This document shows, piece after piece, positions 17,932-27,400 of a stretch of 49,823 nucleotides of DNA. This stretch comes from Magnetococcales bacterium. Its GTDB lineage: Bacteria > Pseudomonadota > Magnetococcia > Magnetococcales > JADFZT01. Each line of letters starts with the position of its first letter. Position 1 is the stretch's first letter. Below the pieces are notes generated by a model. The model worked only from the letters and a program-made list of their open reading frames with translations, was not told where the DNA came from and searched no databases. The position numbers and the translations under genes were made by a program. The stretch lies in assembly GCA_015232395.1 (NCBI GenBank), contig JADFZT010000032.1:1-49823 (forward strand), written 5' to 3'.

Positions 17932-20751
17932 GTGAAAAAATCAAATAATCTCCGGAAGCCTGGTCAGCCGCCGACCCAACTGGCGCGGGTGGCCACACCT
18001 GATGCAGACGGGATGGGTCTGTTCTGGGGAGCCTCCCTGGCCGCATTGGCCATGGCACTCACCCTGGGTACTAGCGGCACCGCCTGGGGGGAAAACACCG
18101 TCGGGGTGATCACCGATACCGGTTCTGCATCGGAAGGGGTGACCCTCATTGCCCCCATGGCTTCCGGTTCCACTTTCCTGATCGATAGCGCAGGCCAGGT
18201 GGTCAACTCCTGGACCAGCGACTACACCCCGGCTTTTTCCGCCTATATTCTGCCGGATGGGGATCTGCTGCGTACCGGTGAATGGGATGGGGGAACCACC
18301 GATATCAGCGCCAACGGTGCAGGGGGGATCATCGAGCGGATGGACTGGGATGGCGACGTGGTTTGGAGCTATACCCTGGCAGGCACCCTGAATGGGGCTG
18401 AATACCGTCCTCACCATGACATTGAATATATCGACTGCAATGGCTGCGAGAGTGACGGCAACGTGCTGCTCATCGCCTGGGAAAAAAAGAGCAGCGACGA
18501 AGCTGAGACCGCCGGACGCAATCCCAACCGGATGAGTGATACCGAAATCTGGTCGGAAGCGGTGCTTGAGATCGATCCGGATACCGACACGGTGGTGTGG
18601 GAGTGGCACGCCTGGGATCACCTGGTGCAGCAGTACAGCTCCAGCCAGGACAACTATGTCACCTCCACTTCCGACTATCCCCACAAGATCAATATCAACT
18701 TTGTCGGCAACTCCAACACCTACACCGGCGACGACTGGCTCCACTTTAACGCCATCGACTATAACGCCGACCTGGATCAGATCATTCTTTCCAGCCGCAA
18801 CTTCAGCGAAGTGTGGATCATCGACCACTCCACCACCACCGCCCAGGCGGCTACGGGCAGTGGCGGAAATTCAGGCGCGGGTGGGGATCTCCTCTACCGC
18901 TGGGGCAATCCCAAGGCTTACGGTCAGGGGACCGACGACGATCGGGTTCTCTACGGCCAGCATGATTCCCAGTGGATTGGCTCCGGGCTCTCCGGGGAAG
19001 GGGATATCATCATGTACAATAACGGCGAGGGCCGGGATGGGGACTATAGCGACATCATACAGGTCACCACCCCCTGGAACGACGCCACCGGGGAATACAC
19101 CCTCTCAAACGGTGCCTGGGAAGAGAATTCCACCATCAGCTGGAGCTACAACAGCGATGCGTCGGACGCTGACTTTTTTTCCGATTCCATCTCCGGAACC
19201 CAGCGTCTTGAGAACGGCAACACCCTGATCTGCGAGGGAGAGGATGGCCATATTTTTGAAGTGGATTCAAGCGGCAACACCGTCTGGTCCTATATCAATC
19301 CGGTATCCAACTCCGGCATTGCCGCTCAGGGTGAGACTGCAAGTGTCAACATTGTCTTTCGCGCCACCCGATACAGCTCTGATTATGAAGGCTTTGACGG
19401 CCGTGTGCTGACCGGGGACACCACCATCGAGGGTGGTCAGCCCGATAGCGGCGATATCGTCTATGTGGATGCCGACGCCAGTGGCAGCAACAACGGCAAC
19501 AGCTGGACCAACGCCTACAGCAGTTTGGGGCTGGCCCTCAATAACGTGACCAGCGGTGATGAGATCTGGGTCGCAGAGGGAACCTACTATCCCGCACCAA
19601 ACGGCTCCCGGACCCGTTCCTTCACGATGGTGGAGGGGGTTGGGGTTTATGGTGGTTTCGATGGTCGGGAGAGCAGCCGGGCGGAACAAAAATGGACCGC
19701 CAACGAGACCATCCTTTCCGGGGATGTGGATTTTGACGGCGTGCTCAACTCCGGCAACAGCTATCACGTGGTCAAGGGAGCCAATAACGCGATCCTGAGG
19801 GGCTTTTTTGTGGAGCAGGGATACGCTTCGGGTGAAACCGCCAGCGGCTCGTGTAGCTCCGATGGCTCCATCACCGACATTCTCTGTCAGGAAGGGGTGA
19901 ATCGTGGCGGCGGCCTGCTCAACTTCCAGGTGGCACCCACCATCAACAAGGTCAACTTCCGCAATAACTACGCTGAAGTGGGCGGCGGGGTTTATAACAT
20001 GGTGGCGACTTCCACCGGGGATGCCCCGGAAGGGGGGTATGACGCTCCCAGCTTTACCGATGTCACCTTCGAAGAGAATGAATCCCGGGGCGAGGGCGGG
20101 GCTGTGGTGAATGAGGTCCATACCCATTCCACTTTCACCAACGCCACATTCAGCAATAATACCGCTGCCAGCAAGGGGGGGGCGATCTTCAACGATTGGT
20201 CCAGCTCACCAGTTCTCACCAACTGTCTCATGAGCGGCAACCAAGCAGACCTGCGGGGGGGAGCCATGGCCAATGAGAGCGCTTCTCACCCGGTGCTGAC
20301 CAACTGCACTATCATCGCCAACAACGCCTATGACGCAGGCGGCGGAATCTACCAGGGAGGCTACACCGACACTCCCAACCAGCCGATCCTGATCAACACC
20401 ATCCTCTGGAACAACACCACGAGCCTGAATGGGGATGCCAACCAGTCCAACTGGCACGCCAGTGAGCCGTTGCTGGTCAACTCCATCGTTGGGGGGGGGG
20501 CGTTCGGGGTGGATATGGTCACCACCAGCGATATCCAGTTTGTCAGCACCACGGAGGGGAGTGAGGATTATTCTCCGGACAGCGGCTCTCTGGCTATCGA
20601 TGCGGGTGTGGAGAGCTATACCGCCTATAGTGTTGAGGATCCTCTGGACGATACCGTGCAGGTCACCTACAGCGCCCCGGAGGGGGATGTGGATGGCAAC
20701 AGCCGGGATGATGGCGCGGTGGATATCGGTGCGTACGAGTTTCAGGAGTGA
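17932..20751 (+). CDS. Arylsulfotransferase-like propeller fused to a Pmp-like beta-helix
   Basis: The protein has 939 residues and an N-terminal export segment (ASLAALAMALTLGTSGTAWG). The first half (about 50-480) resembles the aryl-sulfate sulfotransferase beta-propeller. It contains GQVVNSWTSDYTP, the His motifs RPHHDIEYI, WLHFNAIDYNADLDQIILSS and YGQHDSQWI, and RLENGNTLICEGEDGHIFEVD. From about 508 (IVYVDADASGS) it carries the same beta-helix module as its neighbours, ending VDIGAYEFQ. ASST enzymes move sulfate between phenolic esters in the periplasm. Here the enzyme-like head is joined to a surface-type repeat. The start is GTG at 17932 with GGGAG upstream. A 10-G run at 20491-20500 lies inside the coding region. 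Whether the head is catalytic cannot be settled by reading alone. Confidence 0.82.
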   Translation: MKKSNNLRKPGQPPTQLARVATPDADGMGLFWGASLAALAMALTLGTSGTAWGENTVGVITDTGSASEGVTLIAPMASGSTFLIDSAGQVVNSWTSDYTPAFSAYILPDGDLLRTGEWDGGTTDISANGAGGIIERMDWDGDVVWSYTLAGTLNGAEYRPHHDIEYIDCNGCESDGNVLLIAWEKKSSDEAETAGRNPNRMSDTEIWSEAVLEIDPDTDTVVWEWHAWDHLVQQYSSSQDNYVTSTSDYPHKININFVGNSNTYTGDDWLHFNAIDYNADLDQIILSSRNFSEVWIIDHSTTTAQAATGSGGNSGAGGDLLYRWGNPKAYGQGTDDDRVLYGQHDSQWIGSGLSGEGDIIMYNNGEGRDGDYSDIIQVTTPWNDATGEYTLSNGAWEENSTISWSYNSDASDADFFSDSISGTQRLENGNTLICEGEDGHIFEVDSSGNTVWSYINPVSNSGIAAQGETASVNIVFRATRYSSDYEGFDGRVLTGDTTIEGGQPDSGDIVYVDADASGSNNGNSWTNAYSSLGLALNNVTSGDEIWVAEGTYYPAPNGSRTRSFTMVEGVGVYGGFDGRESSRAEQKWTANETILSGDVDFDGVLNSGNSYHVVKGANNAILRGFFVEQGYASGETASGSCSSDGSITDILCQEGVNRGGGLLNFQVAPTINKVNFRNNYAEVGGGVYNMVATSTGDAPEGGYDAPSFTDVTFEENESRGEGGAVVNEVHTHSTFTNATFSNNTAASKGGAIFNDWSSSPVLTNCLMSGNQADLRGGAMANESASHPVLTNCTIIANNAYDAGGGIYQGGYTDTPNQPILINTILWNNTTSLNGDANQSNWHASEPLLVNSIVGGGAFGVDMVTTSDIQFVSTTEGSEDYSPDSGSLAIDAGVESYTAYSVEDPLDDTVQVTYSAPEGDVDGNSRDDGAVDIGAYEFQE
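20491..20500. repeat. Ten-G homopolymer inside the sulfotransferase/beta-helix gene
   Basis: Ten consecutive G encode the Gly-Gly-Gly stretch of IVGGGAF about 84 residues before the end of the protein. The homologous position in the gene at 16571 has no such run (IVENGYW). Gain or loss of one G would truncate or alter the C-terminus. Runs of 8-9 G occur elsewhere in the window, so the tract is only modestly exceptional. Confidence 0.6.
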
Positions 20752-20813
20752 GTGCAAAGAGAAGGTAGCTCTCGATCCATCATTTCTGAACAGAGGCCAT
20801 AGGCCAACCATCA

Positions 20814-20852
20814 ATGAGGGGCTCTGCAACAGCTGTAGAGCCCCTCATTTAT
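20814..20852. terminator. Strong hairpin between the surface cluster and the cmr operon
   Basis: ATGAGGGGCTCT (20814-20825) and AGAGCCCCTCAT (20837-20848) form a perfect 12-bp stem with an 11-nt loop, followed by TTATAAA. It lies between converging genes, so it probably ends transcription from both sides. Confidence 0.8.
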
Positions 20853-20884
20853 AAACGCCATCCAGTACATTTTTTGCATCAGAG

Positions 20885-21766
20885 TTATGATTGATCGAGC
20901 ATGATCTCCTCGTAGCGAAACCGACTCCACATCGCCCCATAGCCCACAGCGGTTTTGGCACCAATGCCCAGGAGATCCAGGCCGCTTTCCAAAAGTTCTT
21001 CCACCCGCTCCAGCCGCGCTTCATCCCCATCCCGACAGGCAAATCGAAACACAAATTCGCTCTTTTCCGCTACAGCGAGGAAAAAGATCGGGACCGGATT
21101 TTCATTTTCCAGGGGGTTGGGGAGAGCGTGTTTTTGATCACCCTCACTCTGGCCATAATAGTCGGGATGGTGGCAGTTCATCACCTCCACCCGTAGCCCA
21201 GGCCAGCGGGCGGGAAAGGCGTCGTAAAATATCAGCGCGCCACGACCCGTGGTAGATTCATCGGCTTTGACGGTTTCAGGGCCGAAGAGCTGTTCGATCT
21301 CCCCGGGATCCACCCCCTCCAATTTAGCCGCCTGGCGACAAACTCCCTTGATCGCGGATCCGGTGAGGTAGGGCACACCCATAACGGCATCAAAGGAAAA
21401 ACCATTTTCTGTGGGGTGGGCAGCCCCCAATCCGCTCACCAGCCGCCACTGAACCACAAAGCTGGCAAGCTTGAGTCCCAACGGTTGGGTCAAGCGATCC
21501 CAGCGTTGGTGATAGTGACTCAATAGATCCTGATGGCGCTTATCTTTTTGGCGTTTGTTGAAGGCATCGGCAAACTCTTTCAGGCGGGGTTGCAGCTCCT
21601 CGACCCGTTTGGGCTTGGGTTGGGGAGGGTGGCCCCACGCCTCCCCTTCCCAGATGGGCAGGTAGCGGTCAAACACCAGCCCGGCGTGGGCCAGAGTGGG
21701 CAGGGGATGTTTAAAGAGGGGGGTGACCTGGGAGAGGCTGGGGGAAAAAACAAGTCCGTCACCCAT
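20885..21766 (-). CDS. cmr6: Type III-B CRISPR RAMP protein Cmr6
   Basis: The protein has 293 residues, with the Cmr6/RAMP signature TENGFSFDAVMGVPYLTGSA and IKGVCRQAA, FGPET, TGRGALIFYDAFPARW and a Gly-rich C-terminus (LLGIGAKTAVGYGAM). Cmr6 caps the Cmr effector filament near Cmr1. The ATG at 21766 overlaps the cmr5 stop by 8 bases (ATGGGTGA), so translation is probably coupled. It is the last gene of the cmr1-6 series and is followed by the hairpin at 20814-20848. Confidence 0.93.
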   Translation of the reverse strand: MGDGLVFSPSLSQVTPLFKHPLPTLAHAGLVFDRYLPIWEGEAWGHPPQPKPKRVEELQPRLKEFADAFNKRQKDKRHQDLLSHYHQRWDRLTQPLGLKLASFVVQWRLVSGLGAAHPTENGFSFDAVMGVPYLTGSAIKGVCRQAAKLEGVDPGEIEQLFGPETVKADESTTGRGALIFYDAFPARWPGLRVEVMNCHHPDYYGQSEGDQKHALPNPLENENPVPIFFLAVAEKSEFVFRFACRDGDEARLERVEELLESGLDLLGIGAKTAVGYGAMWSRFRYEEIMLDQS

Positions 21767-22202
21767 GGTCTTTTTCCTGCTTGGGTTCTTCCGGGTTGCT
21801 GTAGAGGGCATCGGCCAAAAGCTTGACCTGGGAGGCCATGGCGATGGCTTCCCGCTGGACCACCAGATAGTCGGGCCGCTTGGCTTGAATGATGGCCTTC
21901 AGGACGGTTAATCCCTCCTCACCGTTTTTAATCTGGGTGACATAGGGTTTGAGTGGCTGCCCCGGCATCTCCTGCAACAGCCAGTTGGAGAAAAAAACCA
22001 GCAGTTTTTTATGGTGTTGCTGGCCCTGGTTGAGAAGGGTCGCCCACTGCACTGAAAGCCCCAGCCTACGCAGATTGACCGGTAGCTCCCGGGAGAGAGA
22101 GAGGGCTTCCTTTTGCCAGGGACGCTTGTTCCAGCTGAGCACTTCATCCAAGGCGGCCCGGGCTCTCAAGCGGATTAGATTGTTTTCTCCATCAGGCATC
22201 AT
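21759..22202 (-). CDS. cmr5: Type III-B CRISPR small subunit Cmr5
   Basis: The protein has 147 residues and is helical and basic, with the Cmr5-like strings LPVNLRRLGLSVQWATLL and PYVTQIKNGEEGL. Cmr5 forms the minor filament of the Cmr complex along the target RNA. The ATG at 22202 overlaps the cmr4 stop as ATGA. A longer reading from 22238 would run back into cmr4 coding sequence and is not needed. Identification rests on length, composition and its fixed place between cmr4 and cmr6. Confidence 0.88.
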   Translation of the reverse strand: MMPDGENNLIRLRARAALDEVLSWNKRPWQKEALSLSRELPVNLRRLGLSVQWATLLNQGQQHHKKLLVFFSNWLLQEMPGQPLKPYVTQIKNGEEGLTVLKAIIQAKRPDYLVVQREAIAMASQVKLLADALYSNPEEPKQEKDHG

Positions 22203-23218
22203 TTGGATATCCCCCATGGATTGCCATGGAGGTTCCAAAAGCAGACCCCTTGCCCCACGGTTTCGTTGCCACCAATCTGGATTACCCGGATGAGATCACT
22301 CTCTTGCCGGAAGAGATCGAGCCCGAGAACCCTTGCCGGAGGGGACTCCCCTTGATTCCCTTCAGCCGATTTTTTTTGATTGGCGCCACACACCTGGCGG
22401 CGCTCACCAATAAAGGAGACAAAAAGCGTCTCAGCAGGCAGATGCTCCTCATACCAGAGATTGCCCGACTCGTCGGTATCACCGGTGACGGGATCTTTAT
22501 AGGGGGTAGTGGTTTTGCCTTGGGTGAGTTTGATGCGGGCTGCCACCGGAACGGCCCGCTGGATCAAATCATGAAAGTCCTGGTCCGGAATCACCACCAG
22601 TCCCTTTTGTAGCCGCTCTTGGGTGGCCTTTTCGCTCCTGGGAAGCAGTGCCGCCAACCCTTGGGCCAGCTGGGTGAGTTCAGGTGAGGTGTTCACTTCT
22701 TCCTTGGCATACACCAGATCCTCCACCACCAGGCTCTCCCCGAGGAGATCCTTATCCGCCACCAGCACTTTATGACTGGAGTGGCTTATGGATGGATGGG
22801 GAAAGGGGAATCCTTTAAAACCGAGAGCCCTCATGTCCCGCTCCAGTCGCTCCAGAATCAGGGGGCAGGTGACGTGGAGAAAGGGGCGGTTGATGGCGCG
22901 GGCGGGATAGGCCACCAGACGCCCTTCGGTGAAAGCCAGTCGCCCGGCCTTCAGCCCCACTTCTGTTTCATCCTTGGATGGGTCCGGGCCGAAGAGTTCG
23001 GTCACCGGCTCCTCTTTGGGGTGGGTGGATTGAACATTTCCCTTCTCCCAGGCCTCCCTGGCGACCCCTTTCAGAGAGGTGGCCGGGAGCACCGGAAAAC
23101 CGCTCCCCGCTTCTCTGGCGATGGGTAGATCGATGGCGCCCGAGGTGGAGCCGGTGCCGCAATGGGTGGGGGTGAGGGTGTAGATGGCCGAGAGGGCCAC
23201 ATCTTGCCAGACAGTCAT
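22199..23218 (-). CDS. cmr4: Type III-B CRISPR backbone RNase Cmr4
   Basis: The 339-residue RAMP protein opens with YTLTPTHCGTGSTSGAIDLP followed by IAREAGSGFPVLPATSLKG. Asp30 in GAID matches the catalytic Asp26 of Pyrococcus furiosus Cmr4, which cuts target RNA at 6-nt intervals, so target cleavage should be intact. Several copies build the major filament around the crRNA. The ATG at 23218 is 8 bases after the cmr3 stop and has GGAAGG upstream. The 3' end overlaps cmr5. Confidence 0.94.
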   Translation of the reverse strand: MTVWQDVALSAIYTLTPTHCGTGSTSGAIDLPIAREAGSGFPVLPATSLKGVAREAWEKGNVQSTHPKEEPVTELFGPDPSKDETEVGLKAGRLAFTEGRLVAYPARAINRPFLHVTCPLILERLERDMRALGFKGFPFPHPSISHSSHKVLVADKDLLGESLVVEDLVYAKEEVNTSPELTQLAQGLAALLPRSEKATQERLQKGLVVIPDQDFHDLIQRAVPVAARIKLTQGKTTTPYKDPVTGDTDESGNLWYEEHLPAETLFVSFIGERRQVCGANQKKSAEGNQGESPPARVLGLDLFRQESDLIRVIQIGGNETVGQGVCFWNLHGNPWGISK

Positions 23219-23225
23219 AATGGCC

Positions 23226-24446
23226 TCATTCCTTCCAAGATGTTGGGCCGATGCCGACCACGGTGTGACCAAATCCAAAAGCCTGCTCTTGGGGGTCGCC
23301 GATCAGGTGGGCGTCGTTGAGCTGCTGCAAAACCTCCCTCCGCTCCCGATCTTCTCCCCCTTCCAGGCGAAAGAGCCAGGCGCTGCCAGCAGGGACAAAC
23401 TGCCGGTTGGCGTGGCTTTGGGCTTTACTCATGTAAAATCCGCCCAACACCTGGAGTTTTCCCAGCATCGCCCCTAAAAAACGAATTCGCACCTGGGGGG
23501 AGAGGGCATCTTCGGTGAGGGGATGATTGAGATCCTGCAACCGCACGGGATTGAGCGTGAGCAGCCAAAAGGTGTGGTTTTTTTCCACCTGCCTGGGCAG
23601 ATGTTGGCCGGAAAAAATCCGCTGCCAGCTGGGATGAAAGGGGGCTGGTTTTTCAAATTGTACCACCCGGTTGCGATTCCCCATCCCCCCCACCCCTTGG
23701 ATCAGGGGGTGGGGTTTGATCCGGTGGTGATCCAACAGGCCGGAAAAGCTCCCCACAAAGCCGCTTTTGGAATCAAACCGCAGGGTGTTCAGGGTGTAGA
23801 GCATGCCAGGAGAAACGGTGCCGGTTTGAGAATCGATTTGGATGCCGGGGCGCACCTCCTCGTGGACAAAAGGGGGTCTTTGGGCACGCTGTTGATCGGG
23901 ATCCCAGCGGTGATTGCCCTTTGGGTCCAAAGCCAAGGCCAGATTGTCAGGACCGATCCAGCCGTGGAGGGGTTTGGCATCCGGTCTGTCGGGTCTTCCC
24001 AGAGAGAGCGGTTTATCTTCCCCCCGATCATCCAGTCCAGGATGGCTGGAGGAGATGATCCGGGCTGGTTCAGGTCTGTTTTCCTGGCTACTTTGCAGCA
24101 TAAACCGGGGAGCGGGCACCCACGGGGCGAGCCATTCCCGGCTTTCTCCGGAAATGTGGACTTTCTGGGCGGGATAGGGGCCTTGCAGCTGCCAGGTCTC
24201 GGGCAATTTTCCGGGAGGGCCGATCAACTTTTCCCGTTCCGCTTTGGCTGTTTTGGACCAATCATCCAGATTGAGCACCGGGTTGGTTACCGAGCGCAGC
24301 AGGTGGCTTCGTACCAGGCCCTGAAAGGTAAAGGGGGTGGGGGGAAATTGGGAGCGGCCACTGTGAGACTCACCCGCACTGAAGGAGCGGGCTTGGCCAA
24401 AATAGAGAGGCTCGATGGGTTGAATGAAAAAAGGATCCCCTTGCAT
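23226..24446 (-). CDS. cmr3: Type III-B CRISPR protein Cmr3
   Basis: The 406-residue protein starts with the Cmr3 motif FFIQPIEPLYFGQARSFSAG followed by PPTPFTFQGLVRSHLL. In the family, Cmr3 pairs with Cas10 (Cmr2) at the foot of the complex and grips the 5' tag of the crRNA. The ATG at 24446 shares one base with the cmr2 stop (TGATG), which fits reinitiation. Late Gly-rich strings (LGGFYMSKAQ, GFGHTVVGIGP) fit RAMP loops. Confidence 0.92.
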   Translation of the reverse strand: MQGDPFFIQPIEPLYFGQARSFSAGESHSGRSQFPPTPFTFQGLVRSHLLRSVTNPVLNLDDWSKTAKAEREKLIGPPGKLPETWQLQGPYPAQKVHISGESREWLAPWVPAPRFMLQSSQENRPEPARIISSSHPGLDDRGEDKPLSLGRPDRPDAKPLHGWIGPDNLALALDPKGNHRWDPDQQRAQRPPFVHEEVRPGIQIDSQTGTVSPGMLYTLNTLRFDSKSGFVGSFSGLLDHHRIKPHPLIQGVGGMGNRNRVVQFEKPAPFHPSWQRIFSGQHLPRQVEKNHTFWLLTLNPVRLQDLNHPLTEDALSPQVRIRFLGAMLGKLQVLGGFYMSKAQSHANRQFVPAGSAWLFRLEGGEDRERREVLQQLNDAHLIGDPQEQAFGFGHTVVGIGPTSWKE

Positions 24447-27400
24447 CACGTCTCCTCCCTTTCCCGGGAGAGCAATCGGCAAAGGAGCAAGCCATCCACC
24501 CCCTTGTCCACTTTCTCATCATGGAGTGCCAGCCCCCTCTCCCAAAGGGTCAAAATCTGATCCAGAGCTTGCGGTTTTTTGCCATCCAGGGCCAGCTTCA
24601 ACAATCCCAGCAGCAGGGGCCGACAATGATTTTGCCACTCTTTCTCCCCCACCTTGGGCATTTCCCCTCTGTTTTCATCCCGGACACGCTGGAAAAGCGC
24701 ATCGATCTGGCTGGAATATCCCCGGAGCTTGTAAGGCAGCCGGTTGGGGATTTGACCATCGCCAAACCCTTTGCTGACATCCCCCATAATGTGATGGGCG
24801 TTGGGGCGCTCTTCTCCTTCACGATGCCATTTGAGGGCAAACTCGGTCTTGACGCCATTGCGGGAGTTGTGGCCCAGGGCGATGGATTTGCGTCCGGACT
24901 TATCTTTGGCCAGATCGTTGAGGAGCGATTTCGATTGTACCAGCAGGGTGGAGAGGGGGGTTTTATAGTGACCGATGGCGATTCCGGCGGAGAGGCTTTG
25001 GTGCCTGCCCAGCATCGGAATGAGCAGCCCATCCACCGGCATGTCGGGATTTAGGACCGATTCCCTGCCGACCACATGCTCTTCCAGCAGATCCACCTCT
25101 GTCACCGGCAGGCGAATGGCTGGGATGTTTTCCTCATCAGAACAGTTCTGCGGCATCTTGGGGATCTGGAACCGCTGGCGATTTTTCTTGGGATCATGGG
25201 GTTCTTTCGATCCCTGTTTGCGCCACTCCCAAAGTTCGATGTCGGGATCCGTATCGATCACCCAGGGGGCGGAAAAGAGCTGCTGCAAGCGGGCGGTCAG
25301 GGGCAGGGCATCGGCGACGGGTGCGAGGCAGAGCAGATCATCCCCACCGGCATAGATCAAACGACCGGAAAACTCCCGCTCCACCACCCAGGGAACGATG
25401 CGGTTGGCAAATTCCGCCAACGCCCGGCTGATGAAAGCGTGGAGGGAAGGCCCCATCAAACGTTGCTCCCCCAACAACTCCTTCCAGCCCGCTTTTTCCA
25501 TCTGCGGATGGCCATGCACCTTTTTAACTGCTTCAGGGTGGATGATATCCTGCCAACACGCCCCGATCTTGCCCTCTTCCCCCAAAAGCAGCTTGCCCAT
25601 GGAATCCCCATCCATCCGGATCACCGCAAAGCGGGTGGCAGGAGGGCGAATGTTCTGTTTGGCGGCTGCGTTTTGCAGCTTTCGGACGGCTTGTTCAAGT
25701 TTATCCAGAGAGGTCAGGGAAGGCTGATTTTTTCGGGTCTCTTCGTCAACTTTGCGCCGCGCCAATGAATCCCTCAATCCCCGCAGCGCATCGGGAAAGA
25801 CCACGAGCTGGGTATCCATTTTCAGATAGTGCCGGCCATTGTCGGTGGCATTTTCCAAGGCCATGGCCAATCGGGGGAGGGCGCGGGGGAAGGTGGTGAG
25901 AGGTAGCCTGGTATCCAAATAAGCCTGACAGACCCCTGCCAGCAGGATTTCCAGATTGGGCTCCCCAACAATTTTTTCCATATACACTTGTGCAGCCACT
26001 GCCGGGGCGGGGGGAAACGGGACTCGGGGTTTGCTGCTCTCTCCCAGATCACCCAAGGTTACCTTAGAGCCTGCCCAGAGGGGGTTGAGCCCGATGAGTT
26101 TGTTTTCATGAGTCACCCCAGCTTCTACGATAAACCGCTTGACGGAACACACCCCGCAGAGCCGTTCGGAACCCGACTGATCCGGGTCGAGCAGTGGGTG
26201 GGTCCAAAATTTTCGGGTCAAAGCCCGCTGGCCATCCATGGTGCCTTCGGTTTCGTTGCGCAGCGCCTCTCGCTTGCCACAGAGCGTACACTTTTCCCCC
26301 GGCTCAGCCTCTCCCAGGGTGTAGGGGGGCGATTGATTGCGGAGTTGATGGCGCATTCGCAGTTGATGATGGGTCAGGGCATAGTCGAATCCCCGCTCAC
26401 TGTGGAGCAAGGTCGAGTTGGTCTGATCAAAGACCTCGCGGTTTTTTTCATACTGGTTCCAGACCTCATCAGCCAGCCAGGGTTTGAGCCGCTCTTCCCG
26501 GGTTTGATCCAGTGGTAGCCAAGGCACCGCAACCCAGGTGGTGTGCAGGGGCATGGTTTTGAGTTGGCGCTTCCAGATCTGCTGCCAATTGCCTTCACCC
26601 TTCACCGATAGCAGCCAGTTTTCGACCAGGTTTGCCAACGCCTGCCATCGGGCCTCTACCTGTTCCCGGGATTTTTCCGCCAGCTTTTCGAGTCTCTCCA
26701 AATGTTCGCTTTCCTGATCACCCCTTGGAACCAAGACCACGAAGGCGTTGGGCAGCAGGGAGGCGAAGCTGGCGGTTTGGGCGCCTTCCGGTAAAGTTTC
26801 GGGGATTATTTCCTGCAAGCCGAAGTCCGCCCGGGGGTTGCCGTTGAGATCGGGATAGACGATGGCGTCCGGGCCATATTTTTCCACAAAGGGCTTCATG
26901 GCGTGCCAGGCGAGATCGGAGATCAAAAAGGAACCCACCCACAAATCCCGGCTGGAGCGGGCTTCTTCCAGATATTCCCCCACCGGGCCGATGGCAAACC
27001 GCAACATCCAGGGGGTGCGGGCCTCGGATGAATCCTTGCGCTTCATGAAGGAGAGCGCGGAAGTCACCTTCAAATGATCCCAGATGGTGTGATCCGGATC
27101 CCTGGAATCCGCAGGCATGTGCCGCCACATGGAGGCGTGGATTTTATCCCTGTCGCTCTGGGCGACAATATTGTTCCGATTATCGCTGTCGCTGCGGGAG
27201 ACGATTTTATCCCGATAGTTTCTCCATACCTGAAAAAAAGCTGTTTTGGCTGAGATCGATTGATCCCACTCCGGGGTGGGGGAGGCGATACATTTGGCTG
27301 CTTCGTCAGCATCTTTCCACAGGGCTTCCCGGGTCGCCTTTCTCTCCTTGGCCGCTTGATTCTTGCTCTGGATTTTTTGGGAGCCAAAATCGATGGGGGC

